In this document: positions 33,946-45,539 of the stretch, piece after piece
Layout: the number at the start of each line of letters is the position of its first letter
Numbering within the stretch: the first letter of the stretch is position 1
Source of the DNA: Peromyscus leucopus
Taxonomy: Eukaryota > Chordata > Mammalia > Rodentia > Cricetidae
Assembly (NCBI RefSeq): GCF_004664715.2
Contig: NC_051069.1
Location: forward strand, 9,573,001 to 9,637,000
Direction of reading: 5' to 3'
DNA: 64,000 nt
Translations under genes and position numbers: made by a program
The notes under the pieces: model-generated
Told to the model about the DNA's origin: nothing
The model's input: the letters and a program-made list of their open reading frames with translations, nothing else
The model's database searches: none

Positions 33946-34936
33946 ACAGAAGTGTGTGTTAAAATGGCATTTGAAAATCTGAGGAACAAATTGTATGAAG
34001 AAGCATAGTTAGCACTTTCAGAGAGCTCTGCCTCTGGTCTCACTTTTAAAACAACTCTCAGTGTGTCCTCCCAAGAATAGAAGCCTTCGTTCGTTCATCA
34101 GTTTTCAGCTGTATAAACGCCATGGGCAGGTTCTGCGGAGCACTGGCCACGTAACTAGGAGGACCCTGCCTTGATAGAGAAGAAAGATGCTAGAGCCTCC
34201 AAGTGGCGGGCCTCGGCAAAGGGGTGGGCGAGGGCCTCGTGGGAGCAGGGGGTTGACACAGGGTTGACATCTGAGTGGAACTGGTCCTGAGGGGAGCCTG
34301 CCACCCGGAGGAGGAGGCACTAAGTGGTGATCCCTTCCCAGCCCATCCAGCCACTCTGCAGTGGACTACTCTAAACCATTGGCAGTGTAGGAAGGTAAGA
34401 CTGTCTTACAACAGTCTGCGGGCATGTGGGCACACCTTTCTCAGGGTGTGTTGAGGATCCCACAGAGGACCTGTGGTGAAGAATAAAAGATGGGCAGCAG
34501 AATGGGAAACCAAGCAAGGGCATTTCCCAGAATCACCCGGGAATCAAATAGAAAATGGAAAGTTTCCTGTGTCTGCCAAGGTCCCTGTTCTGTAAACCTT
34601 CTTCTCCAAGGTTCATCCTTGGCAGCTCCTTCCCTGATAATGTGCTGCCATGGTCCCCGCAGGTCCTCTTGATACACTCTTTCATAAAAGATAATGCTAC
34701 ACGCCACTAAAGTGTGCAGATAAAAAAAATCACGGACAGCTCCATTTGTGCCTTAAGCAAAGACCCTCTAATATCAGACTATCTTTCATCTGTCCCCCTC
34801 TTTTCTCAGGGTAGCAGCCCTCTGCTGCTGGGATAAAGTGGGTCTCCTCCAGATGTTGTCACCTGTGTGAAGTGTTGGCAAAGTAGCACAAAGATTGAGA
34901 TAAGACGTTCAGCCTGGGCTGAGGACAGTGGCTTCT

Positions 34937-34956
34937 GGGGTGGGGGTGGGGTTGGG
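34937..34956 (+). other. Predicted G-quadruplex, short loops
   Basis: G4-T-G5-T-G4-TT-G3; loops of 1, 1 and 2 bases predict high stability. Sense to Map2k5. Confidence 0.65.
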
Positions 34957-35649
34957 CCCTTCTCTGCCCTGTGCTGATGGTTTTTCACACAAATCTTTCA
35001 AGTGTTTGTGGCTCCCCTCCTGTGGATTGGTTATGAAGCCAAATAAAGGAGGTCTCAGTGTGTGGGTTTGTGTGGGCTCGCTTCGTAGGGGAAGAAAACC
35101 CATGCGGACTTGAGTTCTTCCGTTAGAACACACCAAGAGTCGGTGTGGAAATGCAGAGAGAAAAGGAGTGGACAGAGATGTGAGACCTGTAAGACTGAAG
35201 GACCAAGCTGTGAAGAGCTGGAAAGTTCCTCCTGCCCTGGAAGACTTGTTTGCACTTTTAGCACTCAGTGCTGCTCTCAGTACTTCAGGCTAAACTTGAG
35301 GATGGGAATGGCTTGGCATGGCAAAACAAGGGCTTTGTTTTCACCTAGTCTGAAGGGGTTTGCCTAATCTTTAGGGAAGGGATTCCGAAAACACACTAGG
35401 CATCTTCGTAATTTCACAAGCAATTCAGTACTTACCTAGTCTCACAGAGAGTGGCTGAGGAAAGTCTACTCCCTTGACTTTTCACTAATTGATTATTGTT
35501 CATATTATGCCATTTGAGTCACAGCATAAACCTGTAAAGAGGAAGTAAACAGCCACGTGTTCAAAAGATGGCCTTTCTAGAGGGGGAAGCCAATGCATTG
35601 CCTCCTCTAACTTTGTGTGCCCAGCGTAAAGCATGCATTTTAAAAAGGA

Positions 35650-35780
35650 ACCAGGGGCCTGGCATGGTGGAGCCCATCTGTAACTGCAGTACTCCAGAGG
35701 TGGAGGCAGGAGGATCTTGAGTGTGAGGCTAGTCTGAGATACATAGCAAGACCTCATCTCTTAAAAAACAAACAAACAAA
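35650..35780 (+). mobile_element. B1-like SINE
   Basis: 'gggcctggcatggtggagcc', 'ggaggatcttgagtgtgagg' and 'gcaagacctcatctctt' followed by an (AAAC)n tail. Confidence 0.75.
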
Positions 35781-35781
35781 G

Positions 35782-35922
35782 CCCTGCTGGGATGGCCCGG
35801 TGGATAAAGGCACTTGCTCTGCCAGCCTGATGACCTGAGTTTGATGCTGGCAGCCTACTTAAAGGTGCAATGATCACAAAGTGGTCCTCTGACCTCTGAT
35901 ACACTCAGTATGGCCCACATGT

Positions 35923-35967
<45 letters not shown>
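35782..35967 (+). mobile_element. B3-like SINE ending in (CA)n
   Basis: 'gctgggatggcccggtggat', 'aaggcacttgctctgccagc' and 'gatgacctgagtttgatgct' with a CA tract at 35925-35967. Confidence 0.75.
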
Positions 35968-35969
<2 letters not shown>

Positions 35970-35979
35970 GAGGGGGCGT

Positions 35980-36118
35980 TAAAGGCTGAGCATACTAGAA
36001 TATACCTTTAATCCCAGAATTGAGGAGGCAGAGGCAGACAGATCTGGTCTAGTCTACATTTTGAGCTTCAGACCAGCCACGGCACATAGTATAAATCTGT
36101 CTCAATAAATAAAGAAAC
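35980..36118 (+). mobile_element. B1-like SINE, diverged
   Basis: 'ggctgagcatactagaatat', 'cctttaatcccagaattgag' and a tail of AATAAAT. The right part is rearranged. Confidence 0.7.
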
Positions 36119-36206
36119 CATTTAAAATGAAGTAAACAAAATGAACAAAAACTTCCCTTGGACAGGCACCAGCCCCACGGGGCTCTGCTGAGGGACTGTG
36201 AGGGTT

Positions 36207-36218
36207 GGGGGGGGGGGG
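36207..36218 (+). repeat. Poly-G run (12) next to GGG
   Basis: GGGTT followed by twelve G bases; able to support a quadruplex in cis. Confidence 0.85.
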
Positions 36219-36658
36219 CTCTCACAAACCTTGCTGAGGTTGGGGTGAGTGGCGGGCGGCGGAGGCGTCCTGATAGATGTCCCTGCAGGAGTCAGACCGC
36301 AAGTCCGTCTCCAGCACACACTTGCTCTTTTCACTCTGTCCCTGCTTTCTGCCTTTGTTCACAGCCGCCCTCCTAGTCTCCTGAGTCTGAGGCACAGAGC
36401 AGGCTGGCTCGACATGCTTGGTTAATTGGTGTGTCATCCAGTCCTGCGAGGCCTCTCTTCAACACAAGCACTGCTTTATTGAAGTGCTTTGAATGATGTG
36501 TTAAATGATGAAAGCAAGGACCATGGCTTAGAAAAATGTCTCCAGATAGGTGGAGAACATACTCAGAGAGCCACGCAAGGTCACTGTCATCAAAGAAACA
36601 CCACTTTCTAAGGATTTCTTTGGGCTCCATTGTTTTGACAGTTTTTCTTAAAGCTCCT

Positions 36659-36737
36659 TTTTTTTTTTTTTTATGTAGTGCTAGGGATGGCATTCCATAG
36701 GGTATGTGTTCTACCACTGAGCTATGTCCCTAGCCCT
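36659..36737 (-). mobile_element. ID SINE, antisense
   Basis: A 14-T run, 'gtgctagggatggcattcc' and 'ctaccactgagctatgtccc' form a nearly complete reverse ID element. Confidence 0.85.
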
Positions 36738-37288
36738 TTCTTTCTCAAAGTTTATAGTTACCTTTCCCAAAATAAATCCATGTACTATGACACTCTCCTG
36801 TCATATGAACGCTATTTTCCTTCATCTGCCCAAGATATAATTTGAACATGCATCCTTCGTGATGCTGGCTGTGATCTCAGCAGCTGAGAGGAGCACTTGC
36901 TCTTCTGACCATCATCTACATCTGGCTTGTCACATAAACACTTCCTACTTCATCGTTGAGTAATCTATATAGAATCCAGATCTGATTCTCTTATGACCTA
37001 CATTATCCAGCTCCATTCCAGCACCCTAGTAGGTACTCAAGAATCTTTTTGGCTCAGTATTTCCAAGTTTTATAATAGTTTTAAAGTCATTCCTGAAAAC
37101 AAAGACCAGGGTTTAAGTTTGATGAAGCCTTTGACATAAGTGCCCATGCATGTTTGTGGAGTATCATTTGTCACCATGCATGAAGAAGTGATTTCTCTTT
37201 GTCAAAGCAGCAAACCCAGATTCAAATTCCACCTCAGCCACAGCAGCCTAAGCAAAGAACCTTGGCTGCAGTAGACTGCAATGTTTGT

Positions 37289-37824
37289 TGTTGATTATTT
37301 ACTCTTTTTTTGGGGGAGGGGGCTTTACTCTTTTGGGTGCCCACACTCAGTTCCCAAATAACACACACACATGGAGACTTATTATTACTTATAAATACCC
37401 AGCCTTACCTTGGCATGTTTCTAGCCAGCTTTTCTTAACTTATCCCATCTACCTTTTGCCTCTGGGCTTTTACCTTTCTCTATTTCTGTATACCTTCTCT
37501 TGTCTTCTTACTCCATGTCTGGCCGTGTAGCTGGGTGGATAGGTGGATGGCCCCTTCTTTTCTTGCTCCTCGATCTACTCCTTCCAGATTTCTCCTTCTG
37601 TTTCTTCTCTCTGCCTGCCAGCCCTGCCTATTCTTTCTCCTGCCTTGCTATTGGCCATTCAGCTCTCTATTAGACCAATCAGGCATTTTAGACAGGCAAA
37701 GTAACACAGCTTCACAGAGCTAAACAAATGCAACATAAAAGAATGCAACACATCTTTGCATCATTAAACAAATGTTCCACCACATAAACAAATGTAACAC
37801 ATCTTAAAATAATATTCTACAACA
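37289..37824 (-). mobile_element. Solo LTR of an endogenous retrovirus (mys/MYSERV-like), antisense
   Basis: On the minus strand the element begins TGTTG at 37824 and ends CAACA at 37289, about 536 bp. Flanks tttgt (37284-37288) and tctgt (37825-37829) match at four of five bases. It contains stretches very common in cricetid genomes, such as 'cattcagctctctattagac' and 'caggcaaagtaacacagctt'. Its first 79 bp align with the LTR at 13425, while U3 differs. No internal viral genes are attached. It is antisense to Map2k5. Confidence 0.8.
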
Positions 37825-39334
37825 TCTGTTTCCTCATCTAATGTGGCAGCTCTACTTTAGAGTATAGGGACAGGTCATAATGAGGAAATGGAGGCATGTC
37901 CGCCCTCTCCTTAACTGGAATTGGCTTCTAAAATGTTCACCTCTAGGTCAAAAACTAAGCCAATTCAACTAAAGATGAGTAAATTGCAGATAGTTTCCAT
38001 TGACCTCAAGCTCGACTGAAAAGAGCCATGAATGATGGTGCCATGAAGACACAGCGGGAGGGAAGGCAGTGTCAACACAGAAACCACAGTTCTCGCCTTA
38101 AGTGGAATAGACAGTAGTTGGTTCTGGACCATTTTTGAGTGACTATGGTCTGAGAACACAGATTGAGGTTATCCCACATTCCATGTTCCAATGTGGAAGC
38201 AGTTTTGCGAAGTTTTCTACTTTTACAGAGCAAAGTCATAAATCAAAGCGAGTTTAACTTGCATCAGTGGTACATCAGAGAGGCAGTTACAGAGGGATGG
38301 GGAAGCTTTCTTATATCAGAGAGCCCAAGATGCTATCTGATATGACGTTCTTAGCTTTGGTGGAAGCTAATGATCTGCTAAGTTAATAGATTCTAAAATC
38401 TCCCTATCTATTAGTCACAAGATGTTAGTTCAGACACAGAGGTGGGCAGAGCATGACTGTGTGAGAGGGCTAGAACTAGCCCAAGATAAGGTAGTTAGCC
38501 TCTGGGCCTGCAACCATCCAGTCCCTCCACAGTGCTGCGTTTCCAGTCCGTCTCTGTAGACACAGCATCGTTCACAACAGCCACCGTCAGATTCTGGATG
38601 AGATGGAGCAGTGGTTTGATGGAAAACCACGCACGTGGGAGCGTGAAGGCCTCCAGAAACAGCAGGACAAACAAGGGCAGCGGACTTCTGCTGTGGAGCG
38701 CCCCAAAGCTCCACACCTGCTGGTTCCCCATATCTGGAGCTGAGAGTAGAGATGAGGCCTGGAGAGTTGTTTCAGAGGTTGTTTTTCCCTGTTTCGTGGG
38801 TTCAAACCGAGGCCTTGCGTGTATTAGGCACGTGCACAGCCCCAGCCCTCAGAGTCGGTTGGAGAGGCATAAAGCTGTTAACCACAGACCATCTCCCCAA
38901 CTCAGCATATGAGGCAAACCAGTGACCCTCCCCCAGGCCCAACCTGAGACCAAGTAGAGACTCGAGGAAAATAGATGGCATCTGGGACCATAAAACCTGG
39001 TCCTATAACCAAAAAGATTCTGAATGCTGCATAGGCCTGCATTGCTCCTAGGTCACCAGTGGCCAAGACCACCGGCAGGAGGTTGGTAGGGACTTTCTCC
39101 AGGGGACACTGGCCCAGAGTCTAATGGGTCCAGAAGTGGGTGTTTCCCAAGAGCCACCCAGCCAGATGAGGTGCACAGGAAGCTCTCATCAGTCCACATT
39201 CTCCACATAGGAGTAGTTTTCACTGTATCCCAAGTTGACCTGCTATTCGCTGTTTAAACCAGGCTGGCATTGAACTTGGCATTCTGTATGATTTGCTCAG
39301 CTGCAGATGTTTCTCCTTTTTAAATTCAGTATTG

Positions 39335-39510
39335 TTTTGGTTTTTGAGACAGGGTCTTACTATATATCCTTGGCTAGCCTAGGACTTGCTACGTAAGCCG
39401 TGCTTACCTCAGACTTACACCAATCCTGCCTCTGTGTTTCCCGACAGCCATTCATTCACCCCCTCACGCACCAGTGCTGGGATAACAGGCCTGTGCTACT
39501 GTGCCTGGCT
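39335..39510 (-). mobile_element. B1 SINE with internal insertion, antisense
   Basis: 'ttttgagacagggtcttact', 'tggctagcctaggacttgct' and 'gctgggataacaggcctgtg' mark a diverged antisense copy with about 30 extra bases near the middle. Confidence 0.75.
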
Positions 39511-39842
39511 TGCTTTCTCCTTTTTAAAAATGTGAGCAGAAGTTGAACTTTCTTCTGCAATGAGCTTTGTTTGCCCTTGCAGCTGTGAGATGGCAACCAA
39601 TTTATCGGAGTACACACATCTCAGAACATTTCCAGGAAGCTTGCATGGGCAAGTTGGAAGGGTGTGGCCCTGGAGCCCTGGTCTGAGCCTCCTGCCTTTC
39701 CATTGGCTGGTGTGGAGGAAAAGAGCACTTAACTGTTTCTGCCACCCATCCCCCACTCTTACTCATCATTCTGTAATTATGTCTTAGCTTGATGTTTTTA
39801 GACTTTGTGATTTTGATCCGATGTTTTGTGTAACTTGCTGGA

Positions 39843-39867
39843 GGGGGGTGGGGGACGGGGTGGGGGG
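39843..39867 (+). other. Predicted G-quadruplex, very short loops
   Basis: G6-T-G5-AC-G4-T-G6 in 25 bases; one of the strongest possible quadruplex patterns. Sense to Map2k5, so it can also form in the pre-mRNA. Confidence 0.75.
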
Positions 39868-40435
39868 AAGCTGTTGAAGTGACTTTAGCAGATGATGGAT
39901 CGGCTAGTCCAGGCCTTTGCAAGGTTTGTGAAGGGATCCAGCTGTCTCAGCTTGCCGTGCCTAAATGTGCATTTTCCAAGGTCATCAGTGACTGCATGAA
40001 TATGGAACTGGCAGACAGAGCTAGTGGCTCCCCTGGATGCAGCACCATTGAGCTGGCTTTGTGCTCCGTGCATTCAGCAGCCACAGCCAACAAAGCAGGG
40101 CAGGTACATGCAACCCCAGATAGACATTTTATCATCTTGATGTATTTCTGGCTGATGGAAAGATTTTTTTTTTCCCCAGCAGTACATACCCATGTCACCT
40201 CAGGTATAGACACAGACACACCAAACTTGGAGTTTAAAAAACACAGACTCAACAGTCTTGATATAAACAATAAAGAAATAAGATAGTACTGACTGACATC
40301 TGACAGCTCATTGAAAGGATTGTTGGGGGAGAAGAAGCAAGTGGGGATCCACGTCCATTGAGGCAAACCTTCCCAAGCTAAAAGCAAAATCAAAACAATC
40401 AAAGAAGTTCCACAGTCGTCTTTTCAATATACTTT

Positions 40436-40595
40436 GTTTGGTTTGGTGTGGTTTGAGTTTTCAAGACAAAGGTTTTTCTGTGCATCCCTGGCTGTCCTGG
40501 AACTCAATTTGAAAACAGGCTGGCCTCAAACTCAGATCCACCTGCCTCTGCCTCCCTTGTGTTGGGATTAAAGGCGTGTGTCATCCATGCCTGGC
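40436..40595 (-). mobile_element. B1 SINE, antisense, with clear target-site duplication
   Basis: Antisense B1 ending 'gcgtgtgtcatccatgcctg'. The 12-bp word TCAATATACTTT is present at 40424-40435 and 40596-40607, so both edges are exact. Confidence 0.92.
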
Positions 40596-41584
40596 TCAAT
40601 ATACTTTTCTAATAGATGGATCCCAATAATCTTTCCACTCAATGATGGAATTGCCCCTCAGGACATTTAAGTAGGAGTTGAATAGGCACTTGTCCCAGAA
40701 AAAAGTCTTCATAGAAGAGAACAGTATGAGCATAGATCAAACGCAGTCATTTTCGTGCATTTCATCACGCAGCCACCATGTGGACCAGTGACTATCACTA
40801 GTCCCTACTGTGAGCAAAACTACAAAATCTGCCTCCATGGAGCCCACGGTTTAAAGAAGGGTGCCTGGCAATTGTAATTTCTCAGACATACATCCTGGGG
40901 TGATATGAGGAGCTAGTGGCATGAGATTCTTTTTATGTAGCAATCTGAAAGGATCAGAGGAAACCAGTCTCCTGGGGCTTGTGTCCCATGAAACTGACAA
41001 GCCAGGAAACTGCTGCAGCTCAACTTGGAGATGCCCTGTGCCAAGACCCACTGCTCCAAGAATCCTCTCCCTCAAGCCAGTGATCTAGGGATAACTTTAC
41101 AATCCTGTTTTCCATCCTGCAGACTTCAGTTCTGAGCTTGACAGTGACTTCGACATGGCTACCACATCGATTTAGGAAATTCTTCTATACCCCTTATCTT
41201 TTACTTAAAAACTAGAGTGTTATTGCTTTTTAACCAAGGGAAGACTATAGAATTCAATGGCTTGTGCCCCTTAGCACTGCAGAAGCCACTCCAGAGGTGG
41301 CATGTGCCCACCAGCACCACACACAGCTTGTATCGTGCACCCCAGTGGGACGGAGGCCTTCAGGTATGAAGACGGGTGCTCTTGCCTCTAGAGCTATTGA
41401 CATCCCTCTGCTCAGTGACATCCTAATGGGAAGGGTGACAGCAAAGCTCCGCACTTACACAGATGACGTGACTAAGCATTTGATAGTTGTCACCCTACTT
41501 AAGCTCCTGCCTGGAGTAATGGGAAAGGACTAGAAACTAGTGATTTGTGCTTTCAAAAGTGGTTCTACTTTCTAAGCGTCAAAC

Positions 41585-41690
41585 GTTCCATTTTGCAAGT
41601 GAGGAAGCTAAGATCCAGAGAAATGGAAGGACTTTTCCAGAAGGCTAAATGACTGTACCTGGCTGCATAGAGCAGCCAGTTCTTGCCTCA
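41585..41690. mobile_element. MIR SINE fragment
   Basis: 'cattttgcaagtgaggaagc' and 'taagatccagagaaatggaa' with the following 'ctaaatgactgtacctgg' match the MIR core. Confidence 0.6.
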
Positions 41691-42059
41691 CAGGTGAGAT
41701 ATGCTGCTTCTGTCCAGTTACAGAAGGGACGTGAGTGAGCAGGACATAGGTAAAGACCAGGGCAGGCTGGCTGTGCTTCTAATCAAGACTGTTTTCCAGG
41801 ATCACTGTACAATGCCTTCATGGCAGGTCTGCCTCAGAACTTTGCAAGGTGCCTGTTCTCTCCCAGAAACCAAGGCCTAGTTCATTTTATTCACGGATTA
41901 ACCTGGTCTCCAATATGTCTGAGATAATAGGAAGTGTGTGGTAAGAGTTCAGTGTGCTGTCCTGGGTTGGCACCAAGAGTCCAGATTCTGCCCCTGGGAG
42001 CTCCTGGCTGGACAGCCGCACTGATGAGAGGGAAGGGCTGCCATCCAAGTCTGGGAGAA

Positions 42060-42415
42060 CTGTCATTTCCCCATTGCTGCTTAATAAGCCACTCCAAATT
42101 AGTCCTTAAAACAACAGACATTTATTTACTGAGGATCCCATGAATCCGGAGTCCTAGCAGGGTTCAGCCATCCTTTGGGCATGAAGGGCCTCAGGAGCTT
42201 GCATCCGGATAGTGCTTAAGAGTAGGGAATCCACACTGCCTCACCAGCATGTGTGGCACCCAGTGGAGAGAAGGGAAGGCTGGGGCATGGCTCTCCTGGT
42301 GTCGCTTACACGGGCACTCTCTCCTTTACCACCTCATGGCTAGCTTAGACTTCCTGGTACCTCATGTTGTCAGCTGGCACAGCCTGCTGCAGCCCTGGTG
42401 AGCTCCAGCCTCAGG
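42060..42415. mobile_element. Ancient interspersed repeat, family uncertain
   Basis: 'ttaaaacaacagacatttat' after 'gctgcttaataagccactcc' resembles the left end of an old mammalian LTR-type repeat. The rest is too diverged to place. Confidence 0.35.
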
Positions 42416-43559
42416 AATGACACAAAATGGACTTGCTGTGTGTTGCTGAATCAACATAGGTTACTGATAAGGAAGCACCAAGGTCACGCTGTAGACGTGG
42501 CCTGGTTAGTGGGTTGTGTGAAGTCTGTCTCTGGAAACAGGACACTGCAGATGACTTTCTGGAAGAAATGGTGTCGAGCTAAGTTTTTGATGACTGGGGC
42601 AGATATAGCAGTAGACTGCCAGCCAGAGCAGCAGCACATACCAAAAGCAGGGGTGTCATAGTATTGTCCCATTTTGACTCCCTTGACCTTGAACTGGAAA
42701 TAGAAGGGTAGATTCATTTGAGCTCAATAGACTAAACCCCAGCCCTGATGTCCTCTCTAATATCCTCAGCTGCACGACCTCAGGGAACAGTTTAGAGCTG
42801 AGAGCCCACCCAGGCTGTCCTCTAAGAGATGTGGCATGGTTGAAGCTGCTGCTGTCAGAGGACAGACCAGCATTACAGAGTCACCTTAAAGGAGGTCATT
42901 TCTCGATCCTTATAAGGCTTCTGGTGGTTAGAACTAAAAACCCGGGATGGATTCCCATTTCTAAGTCTTTAATCAGAAATAATCCATCTGAATTAATTAT
43001 AATGCTTAAATATGTGAAAGTGGTAGTTGCTGGTCATTCTAAGTAGTGATGCCTTAGATAAGAGGGCTCTGTTAAGACATCAGATCCTGATGCTGTAGAG
43101 TATGTAGTATGGTCATTTGGGCTTGGTTGCTAGAAGCAACCAAACCATGCCTCTCTAGGCTGACCAGATGAACGAAGGTGTCCCCATCCCGATTTAGCAT
43201 AAACGCCTGATGCCTGTTGGGGGCCTAATAGTATTTCTCGTGTCATGGAGAATGTAAAAAGCTCTTGGCTTAGTGTTTGCCTGTACACAGGGCTAAAATC
43301 CACCAGGTATTAGAGACACAGGGAGATGTTAGATATCAGCCATTACCAGATAGGTTGTGATAAATTCCTGAGGAAAATGTATGGGCAAGAAGTAGTATGG
43401 ATTTATCTGCACGGGTGTGGCCAGGGTCTTCTGGAACAGACGCCCCACAGAGGAGGAAGAACAAGAGGATGTGTGGGAGCCATGTCCTGAAAAGCAAGCA
43501 GGTTCCATTTGTTATCTGTCGCACAGGCTGAGGTGCCAGCTAGGGAGCACCCTTTCTAC

Positions 43560-45010
43560 TTCAGTTAGGGCTGTGCAGGCATTTGAAGAATAATGATTTT
43601 TCTATTAGAAATGTAAATGGTTGCTTTCATCCATCCTAACTCAACTTTACATCCTTCTAATTCAAAATCTCACACCAAATCTCCTCTTATGCACGGACTG
43701 CCATCAAAGAGGACCTTTTTTGCAGTTGTTTTTAAGTGACTTTTAGAGATTTTGTTATATGTCCAGATATTTTAATTAGCATTTCTGTGAGCAGAGCTAC
43801 TGATGAAAATCAGCATAGAACAATTAGAATGTCTACAAGGCCACAAAAGTGGGTCTCTTTAAATAGAGAGCCTCTTCTTTTCTCGTCTTTGTTTATTAAG
43901 TTTAACAATTAACACCCTCATATTTACTGAGGCCTAGTTGAAATTAACATATTACCTTTAAACACAGTATTAAGCCCAAAAGTTGTTCAGCTAGGTCTTG
44001 GTTTAATGTAGTATAGAAAGACCAATAGATGGACAGATACACTTGCGTGCACACATGCGCACACACATAGATATATTCATATACAAAAACTGATGTGAGT
44101 AAAATAGCATTATAGGAGAAGGAGAAGGACTGTGTTTCAGGTCATCAGGGTTAAGGAGCCCAAGCAACCTCTAAAGATTCAAAACAATAGCATTCAGCAT
44201 GGAATCTACTTTTTATCATCCTTGCTGGCCCTTCAGGATGAAGAAAAGACACTGTCCAGTTCTGGCGGTAGTTTGCTAGCAGGAGAATTAGGAGTAAAGG
44301 TACTGACTGACGCCTCAGGGGTGGGTCATGAATTAGTAATTGCTATGTGGCGGATGAGCCCGTCAAAAGAGTTGAAAATGAGGAAGTTGCCTCGCAGAGC
44401 GCTATCAATCACTCAGTGACCATAACTTCCAGTAATTAGTGTATTTTATGGGCCTTTGCTTCAGTGGCTCGAAAGCACATATGCTGCAGTCACAGCTAAA
44501 CTTTGCCGGAGTAATATTCCAGGATGATTTATCCTCCTGCTGCACTGGGATCTAACCCTATATTAGGTGAAGATTGTGAACTAAGCTGCAATAAAGTGTA
44601 AGTTTAGGTACAGTTTGCCCAGGTTGAGACCTCAATGTATCATGCTTTTGAGTGTTCACGGTCGGCCACAGCAAGCAATCATTTCTAACAGTCTAACAAA
44701 TAAAGCAATTAAAGGGCCGGCATTAGGATATTGTGTTTGTGAATTACTGTTGCCCTGTCCCCATTTAGACATCCACTGTAATAAGCCCATTTCTAATTAG
44801 AAAAACAGCAACGCTGTATTAGAATCATTTATTTGTAATGCTGTCTTTCCTCCATGATTACTGGTAATCTGGGATAGACTGCAAGACCTTCTGAGTGATA
44901 GAGAAGTGCTTGATTTATCCTTTTGTGCTACTGTGTTTGGGCTCCTTAGGTTACAATAAATCTACTCAGGGTCTGTGGAGTCTGGCGAAGATGAGGATTT
45001 CCTTTAGAAA
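43560..45010. promoter_or_regulatory. Candidate conserved non-coding block
   Basis: About 1.4 kb without recognisable SINE or L1 sequence, rich in TAAT and AATTA cores. A perfect palindrome TTCTAATTAGAA lies at 44791-44802, and a CTTTAAATAGAG box resembling a MEF2 site is near 43858. The character fits a developmental enhancer region. Conservation itself could not be measured. Confidence 0.35.
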
Positions 45011-45229
45011 TGTTGGCACGTGTTAAGGAGCGAGCCTGGTGGGAACCTCCCAGTTAGGCTCTTTCTACACAAAGAGGGAAAAAATGTTATTTACCAGCTC
45101 TCAGGGGCACTTGGCACTCTTCGGGCAGGCATAATGAGTTATTTGCTGAGGTTCACCCAGTGCACCGGAAGTCTCCGGGGCCTTCGCAGACAGGGTGCTC
45201 TGCCATTGCCAAAACATCTGTAGAGCCCA

Positions 45230-45320
45230 GCATTCTAATAATTGAACAAGCTTTGCCACCAACTTACAGTATGACCTTGGGCAAATTAATTAAGCTTCTG
45301 GTGCCTCCATTGGGCCATAA
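45230..45320 (+). mobile_element. MIR SINE core, sense
   Basis: 'cttacagtatgaccttgggc' and 'aaattaattaagcttctggt' match the best-conserved MIR segment ('gtgtgaccttgggcaagtc'). Confidence 0.65.
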
Positions 45321-45539
45321 TTCTGTTTGTGTTAAAGAAATCCTTGGAGTTTGTAGGAAAGCATTATGTCAAGATAAGTATAAATTGACTAAGGAAAGAG
45401 ACAGCCTCAGCTCTGCTGTATTCTCTGCAGATGAGATACCCTACCCGGCTTCTAATGATCTGTTCTCGAGCTTTCCTGAGATGGATGCCAGTGAGGAGCT
45501 AATCTCAGAAAGCATAGATGGGAAGGGGTAGAGTGACAC

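Noticed and set aside
13425..37824. The two LTRs as the ends of one provirus
   Set aside because: They face opposite ways, have different U3 regions and separate flanking duplications, and enclose Map2k5 exons instead of viral genes.
39947..40402. Open frame of 151 codons on the - strand
   Set aside because: No domain, no splice context and no similarity recognised; overlaps unique intronic sequence by chance.
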